Shown here: positions 11,252 through 23,459 of the stretch, one piece after another
Layout: the number at the start of each line of letters is the position of its first letter
Numbering within the stretch: position 1 is the stretch's first letter
DNA from: Mesotaenium endlicherianum
Lineage: Eukaryota > Streptophyta > Zygnematophyceae > Zygnematales > Mesotaeniaceae
Reading direction: 5' to 3'
Length of the DNA: 64,000 nucleotides
Assembly (NCBI GenBank): GCA_009602735.1
Contig: WELA01013579.1
Coordinates: 69,668-133,667 of the forward strand
Program-made: the position numbers and the translations under genes
Notes under the pieces: generated by a model
What the model was told of the DNA's origin: nothing
The model's database searches: none
The model's input: only the letters and a program-made list of their open reading frames with translations

Positions 11252-11634
11252 TTAAAGCCCTAGAAGCTTCCTCCTTGTTTGTCACTTTCAATCTCAATTT
11301 AAATTTAAGTTTAAGGTTCAATTTAAGGCTCAATTTCAAGCTAAGTTTCAGCCTTAGTTGGGGTCTATTCGAAAATAAATAATTTCAAAAAATTGAAGTA
11401 GGGATTTGCAATTTGTACAGGTACCTCCTAATGTCGATAAGGGTGAAAGGGATGCCAAGGTACGACAGTCTTATTTCAAATTTCTCGTGAGTCGTCGGTA
11501 ATCCGTGGACGTGAGTCATGAGTCATGAACTCATGAGTGATTGGCGAGTGGTCAGTGATCACTGGTCAATGACTAGTAGCGATGCAATGACAAGTTGTAG
11601 GCTGTGCAGCCCAGCTGTGGCCCCTAGGGCCTAG
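11252..11634. repeat. AT-rich degenerate repeat and bZIP-like motif cluster
   Basis: 11285-11355 is a run of related heptads of the TTTAAG/CAATTT kind. 11485-11580 packs several copies of TGAGTCA, TGAGTCG and GAGTCATGAG, with a palindromic ACTCATGAGT. No gene was seen. Confidence 0.4.
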
Positions 11635-11993
11635 TGTTAAGGATGCGGGTAGATGGGGGGAAGCAACAGAAGTGAAGAATGATTTGATACGATAAAGTAT
11701 AGATTAAGATGATTTATTGGAGGAATATTGAATGAATGTACAACGGTTTTGGACAACTTATATACTCATTGTCCTTAACGGGCAGAAGGTTAACGGTCGT
11801 GTAACTTAGGCTAATCTAGAAGGTAATGTGGCGCTTTCTACTCTAGATGTCGTTGGCGGATTCGCCTCTGATAGTCGTTAGAAGATAATGCTCGTTGACT
11901 AATTATATCTCTTTATGGTAGAATATAACTATTATCCAAGCACGTGTAAGATCCTACATACGTGTAAGATGTACTCCATATGTATACATTACA
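11635..11993 (-). mobile_element. Probable LTR, Copia-like (3' LTR on minus strand)
   Basis: Read on the minus strand it begins TGTAATGTATACATATGG and ends ATCCTTAACA (TG...CA). It holds a TATATAAG box near 11757-11764 and an AATAAATCATC downstream of it, in promoter then poly(A) order. Just outside its 5' end on that strand is a polypurine tract ending AAAGGGGGGTAG. The short length and layout suggest a Copia 3' LTR, but no pol could be matched upstream, so the family is inference. Confidence 0.5.
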
Positions 11994-12744
11994 CTACCCC
12001 CCTTTGAAAGAAAGCCACATTGAGGCAATATGTCGAAATGTGGCCCTTTAGGAGCGTATGCTCGAGATGTGTAAAAGAGGGCATCAATGAAGATGCAGTG
12101 TCGAAGTGTACGCGAGGACGTCGTTGAAGCGTTATGTCGTATGTCGAGCGGGCGCTGGCGATTGTAGGAGGCGACGTTGTAGAACATGTTGTCGATGGTG
12201 GGCGCAGTAATGTATGTCGCATTGTGTTGGTACCTTGGTAAGTGGGTAACATTGAACATAGACAAGAGTAGTCAAGTGTAGACAATGATACAAAATTCCA
12301 AGGCTGATTTCTTATCCCAAGTGTTAAATGTTTGATTTTAGATTTGGCGATGAGAACAAAATCTAGGACACAAGTAAAGTGCAAGGAGCAAATTACAAAA
12401 TTGTTTAGGTTGAGGTGTCAATTTCTAAGATGATAATATGAAATGGAGAAGTGAAAAGAAGATTTCCAACTCAGAATATGAAGGGCTAAAATGCAACACG
12501 AAAATATTTTTTGTTTTCTTAGAAAAGGCAAGATAATATCACGAGCATGGAAGTAAGCAAGAAATAGAAAGAAAAGACAAGCCCAAACCAACATAGAAAG
12601 AGACGTTCATAATGAGATAATATAAAAGACTCAACAAGCCGAGAATGACACACAAAGTGGACATAATGAAAATGCCATTTCCAAAATGAAGCACTGAAAG
12701 GGACATATTTTTAATGCCAAATAGCGAAATGGGTGAGTTGGACT
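11994..12744. other. Purine-tract flank and unassigned DNA
   Basis: 11994-12012 is the polypurine tract (minus strand) of the preceding LTR. The remainder shows no recognisable pol, although a minus-strand frame is open around 12000-12380. Confidence 0.3.
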
Positions 12745-13037
12745 TAGCTCAAATGTTGGGTCAAAAAGGTAGGCTTTCCTAAGTTGTGCAAGGAAGGACT
12801 TTCTCACCTTCAGTGAAGTGAGTGCACACAGTGCCCTATCCACAGCATGCTAATCAGAGTTCCTTTCTTGCAAGTCAGGTCTTCTTGAGAAGGCATCAGC
12901 AGAATTCAACTTCCCTGGTTTGTAGTCGATCTGGCCCTGGAGCTGCTCCACCATCTGGCTCCAGCAATTCTCCCTCCTCAACAGCTTGGACTTCTTCTGG
13001 AAATGAGTCAGAGCTAGATGATCTGTAATCACCTTAA
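12745..13037 (-). pseudogene. A-old RNase H/linker fragment
   Basis: Matches the A-2 pol between RNase H and the integrase zinc domain: [37 protein letters not shown], then SFLAQLRKAYLFDPTFE. The matching sequence is cut at the TTAA at 13034-13037 and resumes across the piggyBac insertion at 16251. Confidence 0.8.
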
Positions 13038-16000
13038 CACTAGGTTTACCAGCCATAAGACCATATATGGGTCCATAATGCCCTCTACTTGTCACACTAT
13101 ATTTGAAGATGTACTTGTTTATTAAGTAAGTATCATAGTGCATTGAAAAGCTTGTATCACAAGTTGTTGCACAAACTATTTGTTCCAAAATTTGCGGCAT
13201 GGGAAGGTGTACTTTTTGTACGACATATGTACCAAAAATGAAATCGACAAAACTTGGCCAACTATGGAGTACATAGTGGAGATTGTTCACTCTGAATTAC
13301 AAGTTGCCAATTTTGCTGGAGGTATACATATGTTTTAGCTACCCAAAGCAACTAGATTTGTGTCATTAGGGTAAGTACCCTACTGTTGGCACCCTTCCTA
13401 CTTAGAAGACCATTATTGGTCTGTGTCTTAGTGAGGGCACTTGTTACTTCATGCTTTTTGTTATCACAATAGAAAACTCATATCTTACTCGGTGTAGAGC
13501 AGAAAATCATGATTCAACTTTGTACTGGTTTATCATTCTTGTAGGTCCGCATCAAAAAAATAACAAAAGTGAAAAATGACAAAAAAAATAACAAAAAATG
13601 ATTATTAAATGCAGAAAAAAAAAGTTGTCGAGAGATTCTGCAGCATAGAGTGCAGAAATTTGTAGCTCCGTATTTATGCTCATGTCTTTCCTGTTCCACC
13701 ATCTATAGCCATCATACTACCAATTTTATGTAGGTGTTAGCATAAAGGGGCCCACATCTACATGCTCTATCACTTCATTGCAGTGATATGCAGCAAAGCA
13801 AGACGCAGCGCAAAGAGCTACCTCACACATAGGACACCAGTAGCTAGGCCTCAAAGCCTGGCCCTGCATACAACACACCCAGGCCTCTTCCCAAAGGGGA
13901 TGTGCTCAGGGAAGTACCTTCAAAAAAACCTGTCAAGGCCAGCCCGTCCCGCGTAACCCGCGCTCGTGCGCCTCTCGTCGGGATGCTTGAAGTCTGTCAT
14001 CTCAGAGACCAGGTCAAGCATGAAAGGAAACCTATCCTTCTCTGGATGGGCTAGGTCATAGAGTATGAATGCATTAGCTACTGCTGAATCAAACAAGTCC
14101 CAATACAGCTTATGCCACCACTTGAAACTGAGAGTTGTCTGCTCCACATAGTAGCAATCTCTGCGACACAACTTATCAAATTGGTCGACGGCATCTTTGT
14201 GTGTGTTGTAGTGTGTGACTATCTCAGGGCAGGACACACTCTTCAAGCTACCATCTTTTTGTCTTCTATCTACCTCAGTGAGCTCTAGACCTGCAGCAGT
14301 AGACAAGAAGTGCACCAGCTGCTTGTCTTGCCACACCATTGTAATCTGGCCCGGATAGTCACAGACAAGAGCTACATGGTCTTCTTGCGTTGGCTTCCTT
14401 TGACCTCTAGGAACAGGTAACACAGTAAGCTAGCCTTCCCATCTGCAACCTTAGGCATATGTTTTTTGTTTGCTAAGACAGTTCCTATTGCTACATGACC
14501 CAATTCTGCAAGAGCTTTCAACAAAGAGTAAGCCTGATTTTGAGGCAAGCCTGAAATAAGCTCCAAGATCACATCAACCTGTGTCTTACCTGGGACCTTA
14601 TTACACACAGTAAAGTCAAAACAGTAGTAGTTGGTGCTGTCACACACCATAAACAACTCTATGCCAAATTTATGAGGCTTGGCTGGCATGTACACTCTGA
14701 CAGGACAGTTCTTGTTTCTAAGAGGAATCAACTTCTCATCAATAGTAAGGTGGGAGCCTGGATTGTAGTGTTCTTTGAACTTGTGTCTACGTCAGTCTAT
14801 AAGAGGTTGACACTGCTATAGCCTGTAAATACCATAATCTCCAGGAAATGCATCTCTACCTAGGTTTGAATGAAGATGAAAGTATCTCTTGATGTGCTGC
14901 CACCTATTCCTAGACATGAAGGTGCCAAAAGAAGGAAACCTTATAGGCCCTGCTGTGTCGTTTCTCCAATAGAAGGCTTGCCTAGGCAGTGGATTCAAAG
15001 CCATGGCAATGTATAGGCCATGCCAAATGATCATCTCTGTGACAGTCACAGGCTTCCAATCCTTAGCTCTATTAAGACCTTCATATGCATTTGTCTCATC
15101 CATCAAAAGCTAAAACCAATCCATGCCAATGAAGAGGCATAGCACAGCAAAGGGAGAGTACTTTATGAATACTCTGGAGGCTACTCCTTGCAGACCTGAT
15201 TGTGTAGAACCACCAGGATGTTGCCTCCATGCGTATTTCCCTCTTGAAACTGGGGGCCTCCAGGGGAACTCCTCTTGGACATCTTTAGCTGTGTGCTCCT
15301 CCTCCATGGGATTGCCTTCTCTCTCCGGCTCACTGTCAGAGGAGAAGTCTTCCTCTTCATCACTAATACCTTCCTTGGTCTTGTATCTACTGCTTGACCT
15401 CTTCCTGTGCACCAATTTAGCCTTCGTTCTCCTCAGTCTTTTTTCTACCCTGTCCTTAGGTGCACTGAGCACTATCTCTTTGCCTCTTTTTTGTGCAGGT
15501 CTGCCCTTCCTCCTGTCTTCTTCTTGTTCATCCTCCTCCTCCTGCTCCTCCTCCTCCTCCTCTTCCTCATCCTCATTTTCATCTTGTGGCTGAGAGTCAC
15601 CAAGTGTCCCTTGTGAGGAAGAAACATGGCCTTGACCATCAATTTTAGAAGCAGAAGCAACCAAAGAGGCACCTGCAGAAAGTGTTCCAAAACGCATTAC
15701 ACCCGGTTGTGGAGAGAACCAAGACTCTTCCGAGACATTAGTAAGGTACTCCCTGACCTGCCAAGGCTCCCACTGATTCTTATCGTTGTCAAACAAGACA
15801 TCTATGATCCATGCAGTATCTTTTTTTGTGCGTAATGACCTCTTTTTTGACCACTCCGACTGGGAAGAACTCCATGAAATATTCGCCAAAGACTTGTTTT
15901 GCCCATTTCTTCCCCCAGAAGAAAGAGGGTATCAACAGTTTGCGCCCCACAACAATTTCAGGCTGCAAAGAGGACAAAGCCATGGCTATAAGGTCAACTT

Positions 16001-16250
16001 CCTAAGCAGGCCTCTGCAGGTGGAAAAGAGTGAATCTGAACAAAAAATTACTTTGTGCCTCACTGTTTCAGCCATAACTTTGTCGACACGAGTCGGAATG
16101 AGAATTTCTATTTTTTCGCATTAGGTTCATGACTGTCGGCATCTTTTGAGCTATAGTTTGAACTATTTGGTCAATTCTGCCGCCCTGTAGGTCATAGCGG
16201 AAAAATAGGGTCAAATTAGACCATATATAGTCGGTTGGTACAGTTAGTTA
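13038..16250 (-). mobile_element. piggyBac DNA transposon with TTAA target duplication
   Basis: A 3,213-bp element flanked by TTAA at 13034-13037 and 16251-16254. The intact site in the related A-2 element (CACCTTAAAAGC, near 49440) has a single TTAA, so insertion boundaries are clear. Ends are imperfect inverted repeats: CACTAGGTTTACCAGCC at the left and TAACTAACTGTACCAACC read inwards from the right, with ATATATGG further in on both sides. It encodes a minus-strand transposase pseudogene. 13038-13919 and 15984-16250 are noncoding ends. Confidence 0.9.
13920..15983 (-). pseudogene. piggyBac transposase (DDE_Tnp_1_7), inactivated
   Basis: A probable start is ATG at 15981-15983 (MALSSLQPEIVVGRKLL). 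An acidic, lysine-rich region follows (15600-15300). The piggyBac core has WKPVTVTEMIIWHGLYIAMA and FMSRNRWQHIKRYFHLH, then IDEKLIPLRNKNCPVRVYMP, PHKFGIEL, GHVAIGTVLANKKHMP, and VDQFDKLCRRDCYY. The Asp of IDEK and the Asp of VDQ fit catalytic positions one and three. The DNxxTS segment carrying the second catalytic Asp, expected before YSLLKAL, is missing. There is a frame change in A-rich sequence near 15820-15850, stops at 15110-15112, 14816-14818 and 14792-14794, and another frame change near 14405-14423. It cannot make transposase, though the ends might still be mobilised in trans. Confidence 0.88.
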
Positions 16251-16254
16251 TTAA

Positions 16255-16930
16255 AACGCTTTTCCGTGTAAGTGTGGTCTCCATTGTTTGAGAATGTGTA
16301 TGATAGCTAACAGCTCTTTATCATACACAAAGTAATTAATCTCAGCTGGATTGAACTTCATGGGTTTATACAAGACAGGGTGCCAGTCCTTCTTTTCTTA
16401 TTATCCTTTGTGGTTTTGTCAGCAGGCTGCAACAAAATAGCACCGATGGCAAAGTCAAAAGCATCAGTAACCACCTGCACAGGTTTGCTGGGGTCATATA
16501 CAGCAAGAACTGCGGCAGAGCACAGAGCATCTTTAAGGGTCTGAAAGGCAGCTCTTCCCCCCACACATATCCTATATCCTTTTTGATAAGGTCAGTCAAT
16601 TTACTGGCCTTAGTGGAGTAATTCTCAATGAATCTCCTGTAGTACTTAGCAAATCCGAGAAATGATCTAACTTCTGAGACAGATTGAGGTACTGGCCAGT
16701 CCCTTATGGTCAATGGACTTTCTTAAGATCTATACTGATGCCTGCCTTACTGACAACATGCCCCAAAAACTTAATACTCTTTTTAAAAAAATCACCCGTG
16801 CTCATTTACATATACTTGATACTTTCTGAGAGTCTCCATTACTATTCCAAGGTGCTCAGCATGCTCAGAGTCATTTTTTGAAAAAATGAGAATGTCATCC
16901 AAGAAGACTTGCACAAAGTTATCCAAATAA
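16255..16930 (-). pseudogene. A-old RT/RNase H fragment
   Basis: Minus-strand homologue of the A-2 RT thumb and RNase [39 protein letters not shown] and [16 protein letters not shown]. It is bounded by the piggyBac TTAA on the left and the D-1 LTR on the right. Confidence 0.85.
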
Positions 16931-17428
16931 TGTAGTGATATGAGTTAGAATATATTAGTTAGTTTTCACTTTAATATTTTTAAATATTTTTGGAGTAGTA
17001 TTGTGTAAGTCAACTGTGAATAGATACTCTAGTGACTTGCTTCATGTCCTTTGAACCTTCTAAGGCATTTTTGAAGTTAGAGGAAGGATCTAGAAGAACT
17101 CCATGAGGCAAAAGTCAAATATGCCATTTTTAGTTCAAAAGGACATGTGTACATTATTCTAGAAAGAGGTGGCAAGTTTTGGGATGTGTTGGGTGCCGAC
17201 ACATCAACATGCACCTTCCTTGAAATTAATTACGTAGCAAGTATATAAACAAGAGCTTGAGCATAGAACGGCATGGGATAATCACTCTTGTACTTGCCAA
17301 GTTTGAAAAATATATTAACTTTCTAGAAATCATCTCTCTTTCAAGAAGCTACCACTTGTGTTCGAAAACTCTAGTCATGAATAGGTAAAGTATTCTACTT
17401 TATTAAATACTTTATCTGTTTCACTAAA
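16931..17428 (+). repeat. D-1 5' LTR
   Basis: 498 bp, starting TGTAGTGATATGAG and ending at TTTCACTAAA, where the 3' copy has TTTCACTACA. TATATAAACAAG at 17243 is the likely promoter TATA box. Confidence 0.9.
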
Positions 17429-17429
17429 G

Positions 17430-17442
17430 TGGTATTGGAGCC
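17430..17442 (+). other. D-1 primer-binding site
   Basis: TGGTATTGGAGCC lies one base after the LTR. It is close to the plant initiator-Met tRNA primer complement TGGTATCAGAGC. Confidence 0.8.
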
Positions 17443-17466
17443 AAGCACTTTGGTAGCACTAGAAGA

Positions 17467-18660
17467 TGGCCGATCCTCAAGATCAGCAACAAGCTTTTGA
17501 AGGAGGCAATACACCTCCAAGAGACCCTCCTCCAGCGCCGACGGGAGAGTCCAATGAAGAAAATTTGCCACCACAAGGAGCACCATAAGGAGAAGCACCA
17601 TCAGATCCCGTGGCAGCCACTGTGGCAAGGTTGACCCCACCGCAAGGAGTTCCCCCAAATGAGTGGGCAGCCTTTCTAATGGCTATCCACAACCAAGTGG
17701 GCTTGGCCACCTATGAAGCAACCGTTCAAGCGTCAAGAGAAGCTATGGCTGCCATAACTGCCCCTATTGCAAGCAATATTGCAAATCCAGCCCCGGCTCC
17801 CGCGCCTCCACAAGAGCCTTCAAGAGAAAAGAAACTCATCAAGCCCGGCAAACTCGACACTTTCAATTCCGGGAGAGGAGCCAAACTGAATATGTGGCTC
17901 TACCAAGTGGAGACGTACCTCACATTCCTTGAGGTACCCGAGGAGGACTACGTCCCTTTTGCCGTTACCTTGCTCAGAGGAGCAGCAACATCATGGTGGC
18001 GTACCTATCAAGCGGCTGTATATCAAGCTGTGGCGCATCTCGTACCCGGCCAAGAGCCCCCACCATCATATGCAAGGTGGGTGGATTTTCGTAAAGCCCT
18101 CCAAAAGCAATTCATGCCCATCAATGCGGAGAAGATTGCTTGAGAAAAGCTTCGCCATCTCAAGCAAACAACGTCCGATCAAGAATATACATTTTAATTT
18201 CATGACCTCACTCTTGAGATCCCCAACATGTCGCTCGTGGAGAAGATTGATCGTTATGTCTCTGGTCTCAAGCCCAAGGTGGCTAAGGAAGTGGAACTAC
18301 ACTACGTGACAGATTTCTCAAAGATGGTCGAAGTGGCCCAAAAGGTGGATACCTTGGATTTCAAGCATTCGATGCCTTCATCTTCACGGGCGCCTACTGC
18401 GCGGGTGTACGCAACCCCCTCCACATCCGAATCTGGACCCACACTCGTGGAAATAGGAGTCATCAGAAGAGACCTTGCGGCTGCCCGAAAGAGTGGAAGA
18501 CCCTCCAATGACACTTATGATGCAAGAAACCAGCAAGGAGTGAAAGCAAGACTCTCCCGGCTGAAAAAAAAGCTCCCATGAGGGCTGGAGTATGCTTTTA
18601 TTGCAAGGAGAAAGGTCACCGTACACTCTCATGCCCCAAGAAGATGTCAAAAATTGGAGA
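17467..18660 (+). pseudogene. D-1 gag
   Basis: It begins MADPQDQQQAFEGGNTPP with a proline/glutamine-rich N terminus. The retrotrans_gag block is recognisable by LDTFNSGRGAKLNMWLYQVE, FAVTLLRGAATSWWRTY and WVDFRKALQKQFMP. A single CCHC zinc knuckle (CFYCKEKGHRTLSC) lies near the end. Nucleic-acid-binding coat protein of the particle. Broken. Confidence 0.85.
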
Positions 18661-18699
18661 GCGCCAGTAGGCTAGGAGCCTACCACCCAAGACCCACTT

Positions 18700-21600
18700 C
18701 ACGAGAAGACAACAAGCCAAGTGAGATGGAGACTCCCATTGAAGACGACGTTCCAGCCCCAATGTGTTTGGGAGGCTACCTTGGAGGAGAGAAGGTCCAC
18801 ATTTTGGTGGACAACGGAGCCCAAGGCAATTTCATCGCTGCAGATTTTGCCACTAAGCATGGTATTATTATGCGCACTCTTGACCACGACGGGGTGATTA
18901 TGAAGCCCGATGGATTTTCCTATACTACCCCTTCCAAGAAGACGTACCTCTTGGCACTCTCTATCAAGTCCTTTGAAGATAGAGTAGTGTTCTTCCCCAC
19001 GCAATTCGGCAAGTATGACGTCATTCTAGGGACGCCTTGGTTGACCAAGCACAACCTCCAAGTGGATTGGAGAGACGGTACCATCAAGATCAAGAACGAC
19101 ACCACTCCAAGAATTTGTATTTTGCGCGCAATCCAAAAAATCCAGGCCCAAGACATCAAGAAGCCGACACCCGAGATACTCTTGTCCGCCCTCCAACTCA
19201 AGAGACTTGTAAGGAAGGAACACGAGCTTCTTTCGGCCTTGATCACGCTAAAAGACATCAAGAAGGACACTCCAAGTCAAGAAGACAGCCCCATACCCAA
19301 TAGATACAAAAAGTCTTGGAACACTACAAAATAGTATTCTCCCCGGAATTGCCCAAGGGCCTACCCCCCAAGAGATTCGTAGACCACAGGATAGAGTTGG
19401 AGCCTGGAAACAAGCCCATCTCTCGGGCTACGTTCAAGATGTCACACAAGCAGCTAGACAAAGTCAAGAAGCAAATAAGAGAGCTACTGGAGCACGGCTT
19501 CATTTGACCTAGCAAGTCGCCATTTGGAGCCCTGGTGCTATTTGTCAAGAAGAAGGACGGTACCTTGAGGATGTGTGTGGACTATCGCGCCCTCAACAAA
19601 ATCACCATCAAGAATTGATACCCGCTGCCGCGTATGGATGAGCTCATGGACCGGCTGGCTGGAGCCAAGTACTTCACGAAGATTGACTTACGAAGCGGCT
19701 ACCACCAGATTCGCATCGCAAATTTGAACATAGAAATGACGGCGTTCAAGACAAGATATGGACACTCTGAGTTCAAGGTCTTGCCAATCGAACTCACCAA
19801 CGCGCCAGCCACTTTCATGACTATGATGAACACCATATTTCAGCCCCTGCTGGACAGATTTGTGGTGGTGTTCATTGACAACATTCTCATCTAAAGCAAG
19901 ATCCTTAAAGAGCATGGAAGACACGAGAAAGAAATCCTCAAAATCCTGAAGCAAAACAAGTTATTTGCAAAGGAGTCAAAGTGCGAGTTTGCCAAACAAG
20001 AAGTTGAGTTCCTAGGTCTCCACGTGATTGCTGATGGCATCAAGATGGACCCCAAGAAGACCATGGTGGTGGAGGAATGGCCAACCCCCACGACCAAGAA
20101 AGAACTCCAGTCATTCTTGGGATTTGCCAATTGGTACAAGAGATTCATCCAGAGCTTCTCGCACATAGCAGCCCCCTTGACTGATCTACTCAAGAAGGAC
20201 AGGCCATATACATGGACCAAGAAAGAGGAGGAAGCATTCCAACAGGTTAAACGAAGATTGACGACATCCCCGGTGCTCACACTCCCAAGTCCAAATCCAC
20301 ATTGGCCATACCACGTCATCACCGATGCGTCTTCCTACGCCATAGGAGCAATCCTGCTTCAAGACCAAGGCAAGGGACTGCAGCCCGTTGCTTACGAGTC
20401 AAGGAAGCTAAATCCAGCCGAGCAGAATTATACAACCACGGAGCGAGAGGCATTGGCAATTATTCATGCCTTGAAGGTTTGGCGCTGCTATGTCGAAGGA
20501 CGCAAGGTGCTGGTCCCGACGGACCACGAAGCGTTGAAGCAACTCCAGATGCAGCCGTATCTCTCAAGAAGAGAAGCAAGATGGAGTGGATACTTGCTAC
20601 AATACAACATCACGATTCAGTACCAGCCCGGCAAGACAAGTTCGGCGGACCCCCTCTCAAGGCTGCAATTAAATGCAATGATGACATCTTTAAGTACAGA
20701 TCTGGAAGCTCGATTTTTTGCCGCCTATGACACGAAACCTTATTACACAAATGGCGAGGCAGCCCTTGACCCACACAAGAAGCAAGAAGGAAATTATTGG
20801 GTGAGACAAGACACGGGACAGAGATGCGTGCCTAATAATCAAGAGCTATGATTCTTGTTGCTTCAAGAAGCACACGACAACCCACTTGGAGGACACGTTG
20901 GAATATTGAAGACCACGGGCGTGCTCGCAAGGACTTACTGCTGGCTAGAAATGTCTCAGCAAGGAGCTGCGACACATGCCAAAGAATCAAACCATCATCA
21001 CAAAAGGCGGAAGGACTTTTTCAACCACTACCAATGTCCAAGAAACAGTGGACAGACGTCTCCATGGACCTCATTGTGGACTTGCCAGTGACACCACGCG
21101 GCCATAATGCAATACTCACAGTGGTGGACAGACTTACAAAGATGGCTCATTTCATCCCAACAACGACCAAGGTTACAGCACCCCAGTTAGCAAGACTCAT
21201 CTTTGACAACATATTTTGATTACATGGCCTGCCATCAAAAATAGCGTCTGATCGCGACCCGAGATTCACAAGCCATTTCTGAAAATATCTCTTCAAGAAC
21301 TTAAGTACATCGCTGGATATGTCCACTGCCTACCACCCGCAATCAGATGGGCAAACAAAGCTTATGAATTGTACTCTCAAGACCTCTCTAAAGGCCTACG
21401 TGTCTACTCTAGAGGGAGACTGGGACATGTACTTGACCCCCTTGGAGTTTGCCTACAACAACACGACGCAGGCCTTTACCCAAGAGTCTCCTTTTTTCCT
21501 CAACTATGGCTTTCATCCAACCACGCCACTGAACTTCACGGCTGGCCATGATGAAGTACCTGCAGCGGCAGATTTTTTGGAGACATTAGAAGAAGCCCTT

Positions 21601-22250
21601 GCAACAACCCAGAATGCTCTGCAACATGCGCAAGATGCTCAAGCAAGAGTGGCAAACAGGTCCAGGAAAGAAATTACGTACAAAGTGGGTGACAACGTGT
21701 TACTATCATCCAAGAACATGTTCTTGAACAACAGGCCTGCCGGCAGCAAGTTCTCTCCCAAGTATTTGAGACCCTTCAAGATTATCCAGCAAGTCAACCC
21801 CGTTGCTTTCAAGCTAGAACTTTCCAGACTATGCACATCGACCCGATATTACACGCATTCCTCTTCAAGCCATATGTGCAACCGGACAACAAGTTCCCAG
21901 GACTAGTGACAACCCCACCAACCTCAGCAATAGTGGATGATCATTTGGAGTACAAAGTGGAAGACGTATTGGCTACGATAAATTTTAGAAGGCAGCAGTA
22001 ATACTTGATCAAGTGGAAAGGATATCCAGATTCTGAAAATAGTTGGGTGGCGGCGCACTACCTTGACAAAGTTCAGCGAAAGCTGAGACGCTTCCATGCC
22101 GCCAACTCCCATCTTGGACCAGTCCCAAGTCTCTCTACTAGAAGCCCAAAGACTTTAAAGAGGCAGCCTGCCATCATCCAGAAGCAGCAGAAGACCCCTC
22201 GGAGGCAGCCTGCAAGAACCAGAAAGTGGAAAAATTGGCTTTAGACACTC
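18700..22250 (+). pseudogene. D-1 pol: protease, RT, RNase H, integrase, chromodomain
   Basis: Domains in order: aspartic protease VHILVDNGAQGNFIAADFA near 18800; RT with [31 protein letters not shown] and a [10 protein letters not shown] catalytic box; RNase H with HVITDASSYAIGAILL; integrase core with MDLIVDLPVTPRGHNAIL and STAYHPQSDGQTK; chromodomain with EYKVEDVLA and YLIKWKGYPDSENSWVA on adjoining segments. It matches D-2 throughout. Broken. Confidence 0.88.
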
Positions 22251-22956
22251 TTCTCGTCTCGCAGTTTTTGAACAGAAAATTAAAATTGCTATTGCTCAGA
22301 GGACTCTATACATTAAATCCGGAATTTTTAATTGGCCGTAGTCCATGAGTAGCTGATCATTTAGAGTTCAAGTTCGCTTAATTTGGAGCTGTGGTCAGAG
22401 AGCTAAAAATCTCTAAACACAAGGGGGTCAGGCTGCTGGCATTAATAGGGCAGAATATGCCTTCTGACATTGCGCCCTCCCCTGAAATTGGAATGCTTTA
22501 AAACTCAAGACTATGGTGAAACACATGACTGCGCCCATTTGGAGACTAAGTTTGCAAAATTTGGAGAAGAATAGAAGGACTCATGATTTTCAAAAGTTTT
22601 TACACAGATTTGGAGTGCTTACTCTCTCTGCTCTCGACTACACTCCAGAAGTTGAAATGCTCTCAAAAATGGTGATCTGGTAGATACCTCTGACGCGCTC
22701 TGTCTGGCATTAAAATTTTTAGATTTGAAGCAAGTGTGTGGACGTTATGAATTTTTGACTTCTTGGCAGATTTTGGGCCAACATGTATTACTTTCCTTAT
22801 CATCAAAGAGTAGGCTAACCAATAAGGTCACACCACCCACGACCTTGCCTAGTCTACCTTACATGTGTAGCATCTGACTTGAAGTCTTTGACTAGTCTTC
22901 TCCACATGTGTCAGACTTGACTTGACGCGCCGCAACGTCGCTTTTTCTGCCAGTGA
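22251..22956 (+). other. D-1 region between pol and 3' LTR
   Basis: Noncoding. It is homologous to D-2 60941-61690 on the opposite strand, including GGGGGTCAGGCTGCTGGCAT. It ends beside the 3' LTR at 22957. Confidence 0.7.
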
Positions 22957-23459
22957 TGTAGTGATATGAGTTAGAATATATTAGTTAGTTTTCACACTAA
23001 TGTTTTTGAAAATTTTTGGAGAAGTATTGTGTGGAGTCAAGTGTAAGTAGATACTCTAGTGACTTGCTTCATGTCCTTTTAACCTTCTGAGTCATTTTTG
23101 AAGTTAGAGGAAGGACCCAGAAGAACTCCATGTGGCAAAAGTCAAATATGCCATTTTTAGGTCAAAAGGACATGTGTACATTATTCTAGAAAGAGGTGGC
23201 AAGTTTTGGAATATGTTGGGTGCCAACACATCAACATGCACCTTCTTAGAAACTACTTACGTAGCAAGTATATGAACAAGAGCTCGAGCATAGAAAGGCA
23301 TGGGAGAATCACTCTTGTACTTGCCAAGTTTGAGAAATATATCAACTTTCTAGAAACCATCTCTCTTTGAAGAAGCTACCACTTGTGTTCAAAGATCCTA
23401 GTCTTGAATAGATAAAGTATTTTACTTCGATAAGTACTTTATCTATCTGTTTCACTACA
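22957..23459 (+). repeat. D-1 3' LTR
   Basis: 503 bp, TGTAGTGATATGAG...CTATCTGTTTCACTACA. It pairs with 16931-17428. Confidence 0.9.

Larger units (their letters stand above)
16931..23459 (+). mobile_element. D-1: full-length Ty3/gypsy chromovirus fossil
   Basis: A 6.5-kb element inserted in A-old RT. LTRs at 16931-17428 and 22957-23459 both start TGTAGTGATATGAG and differ at roughly a tenth of positions by eye, so the insertion is old. Parts in order: PBS 17430-17442, gag 17467-18650 with a CCHC knuckle (CFYCKEKGHRTLSC), protease 18770-19150 (LVDNGAQGNF), RT 19330-20020, RNase H 20024-20700, zinc and integrase core 20855-21480, linker and chromodomain to 22244. Broken, with about ten breaks. 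Its sister copy is D-2 at the right edge. Confidence 0.93.

Noticed and set aside
15123-15593. Serine/leucine-rich plus-strand frame.
   Set aside because: Mirror image of the acidic Glu-rich stretch of the piggyBac transposase on the minus strand.
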